5,661 nucleotides of DNA from Alphaproteobacteria bacterium (GTDB taxonomy: Bacteria; Pseudomonadota; Alphaproteobacteria; Micropepsales; Micropepsaceae). The notes below the pieces were generated by a model. That model was not told the origin of the DNA, made no database searches, and saw nothing but the letters and a program-made list of their open reading frames with translations. Shown here one piece after another: positions 5,562-5,661 of this stretch. The stretch is taken from assembly GCA_015654715.1 (NCBI GenBank), contig JAATGK010000514.1:1-5661 (forward strand). Direction: 5' to 3'. A program made the translations under genes and the position numbers. Position 1 is the stretch's first letter, and every line of letters begins with the position of its first letter.

Positions 5562-5661
5562 TCTTTTTCTCCCAGAGCTGCTATCGCGCGCGGTGTTGAG
5601 GCCGCCACACCTTCGGAAACATGAAGATCGGCTGCTAGCGGCGACAAGAGGCCGATGGGTA
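5558..5661 (-). pseudogene. 3' end of a frame resembling the start of an MFS transporter, probably truncated (runs off window)
   Basis: A frame enters from the right edge and ends with TGA at 5560-5558, overlapping the ATG of the F420-reductase-like gene as ATGA. Its first visible residues, PIGLLSPLAADLHVSEG, closely resemble the segment after helix 1 of sugar/drug-efflux MFS transporters. In those proteins roughly 350 more residues of helices would follow. Here the resemblance is lost after about 19 codons (near 5603), and the frame ends with a short charged tail (AALGEKE). This looks like an MFS gene cut by deletion. The alternatives are an unrelated protein whose end looks similar by chance, or an untranslated leader. 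The start and any earlier part are outside the window. Confidence 0.45.
5569..5573 (-). promoter_or_regulatory. Ribosome binding site of the F420-reductase-like gene
   Basis: GGGAG on the - strand lies seven bases before the ATG at 5561 and supports that start over the open frame further upstream. No clear promoter is visible between it and the window edge. Confidence 0.6.

Overview
The window looks like chromosomal DNA of a GC-rich Gram-negative bacterium, most likely a proteobacterium. The evidence is an energy-transducer TonB domain, a lipobox-bearing surface lipoprotein and an outer-membrane beta-barrel protein ending in Phe. The sequence does not fix the genus. No rRNA, tRNA, CRISPR array, transposase or integrase was seen.

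Left part, + strand (1-3155): the window opens inside the last ~100 codons of a TonB C-terminal-domain protein (2-313). About 440 bases without a convincing gene follow (314-755). Then come two tightly linked genes. The first (756-1820) encodes a lipoprotein with a Gly/Ser/Pro tether and a C-terminal barrel of the transferrin-binding-protein-B type. The second (1848-3155) encodes a Slam-family protein (surface lipoprotein assembly modifier: signal peptide, TPR region, DUF560-type barrel). Together they form a compact Slam-plus-cargo locus of the kind also called type XI secretion. The Slam would carry the adjacent lipoprotein across the outer membrane to the cell surface. The nearby TonB domain fits a metal or haem acquisition setting, but the ligand cannot be read from the sequence.

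Right part, - strand (3246-5661): read right to left, this is a compact set of NAD(P)-dependent redox genes. It holds an F420-reductase-like NADP-binding protein (5561-4944), a classical SDR with an enlarged Ser-Tyr loop (4931-4155) and a second FabG-like SDR (4105-3350). The first two are coupled: the stop codon of one overlaps the Shine-Dalgarno of the next. Both ends of this set look broken. At the downstream end is the first ~23 codons of a third SDR, with a good ribosome binding site but ACG exactly where the start ATG should be. At the upstream end, entering from the right edge, is a short stretch resembling the first helix region of an MFS transporter. It loses that resemblance after about 19 codons and stops in an ATGA overlap with the F420-reductase-like gene.

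The two halves converge around 3156-3245. The Slam/cargo pair is the most notable intact system. The decayed SDR and the MFS-like fragment suggest past rearrangement of the redox operon.
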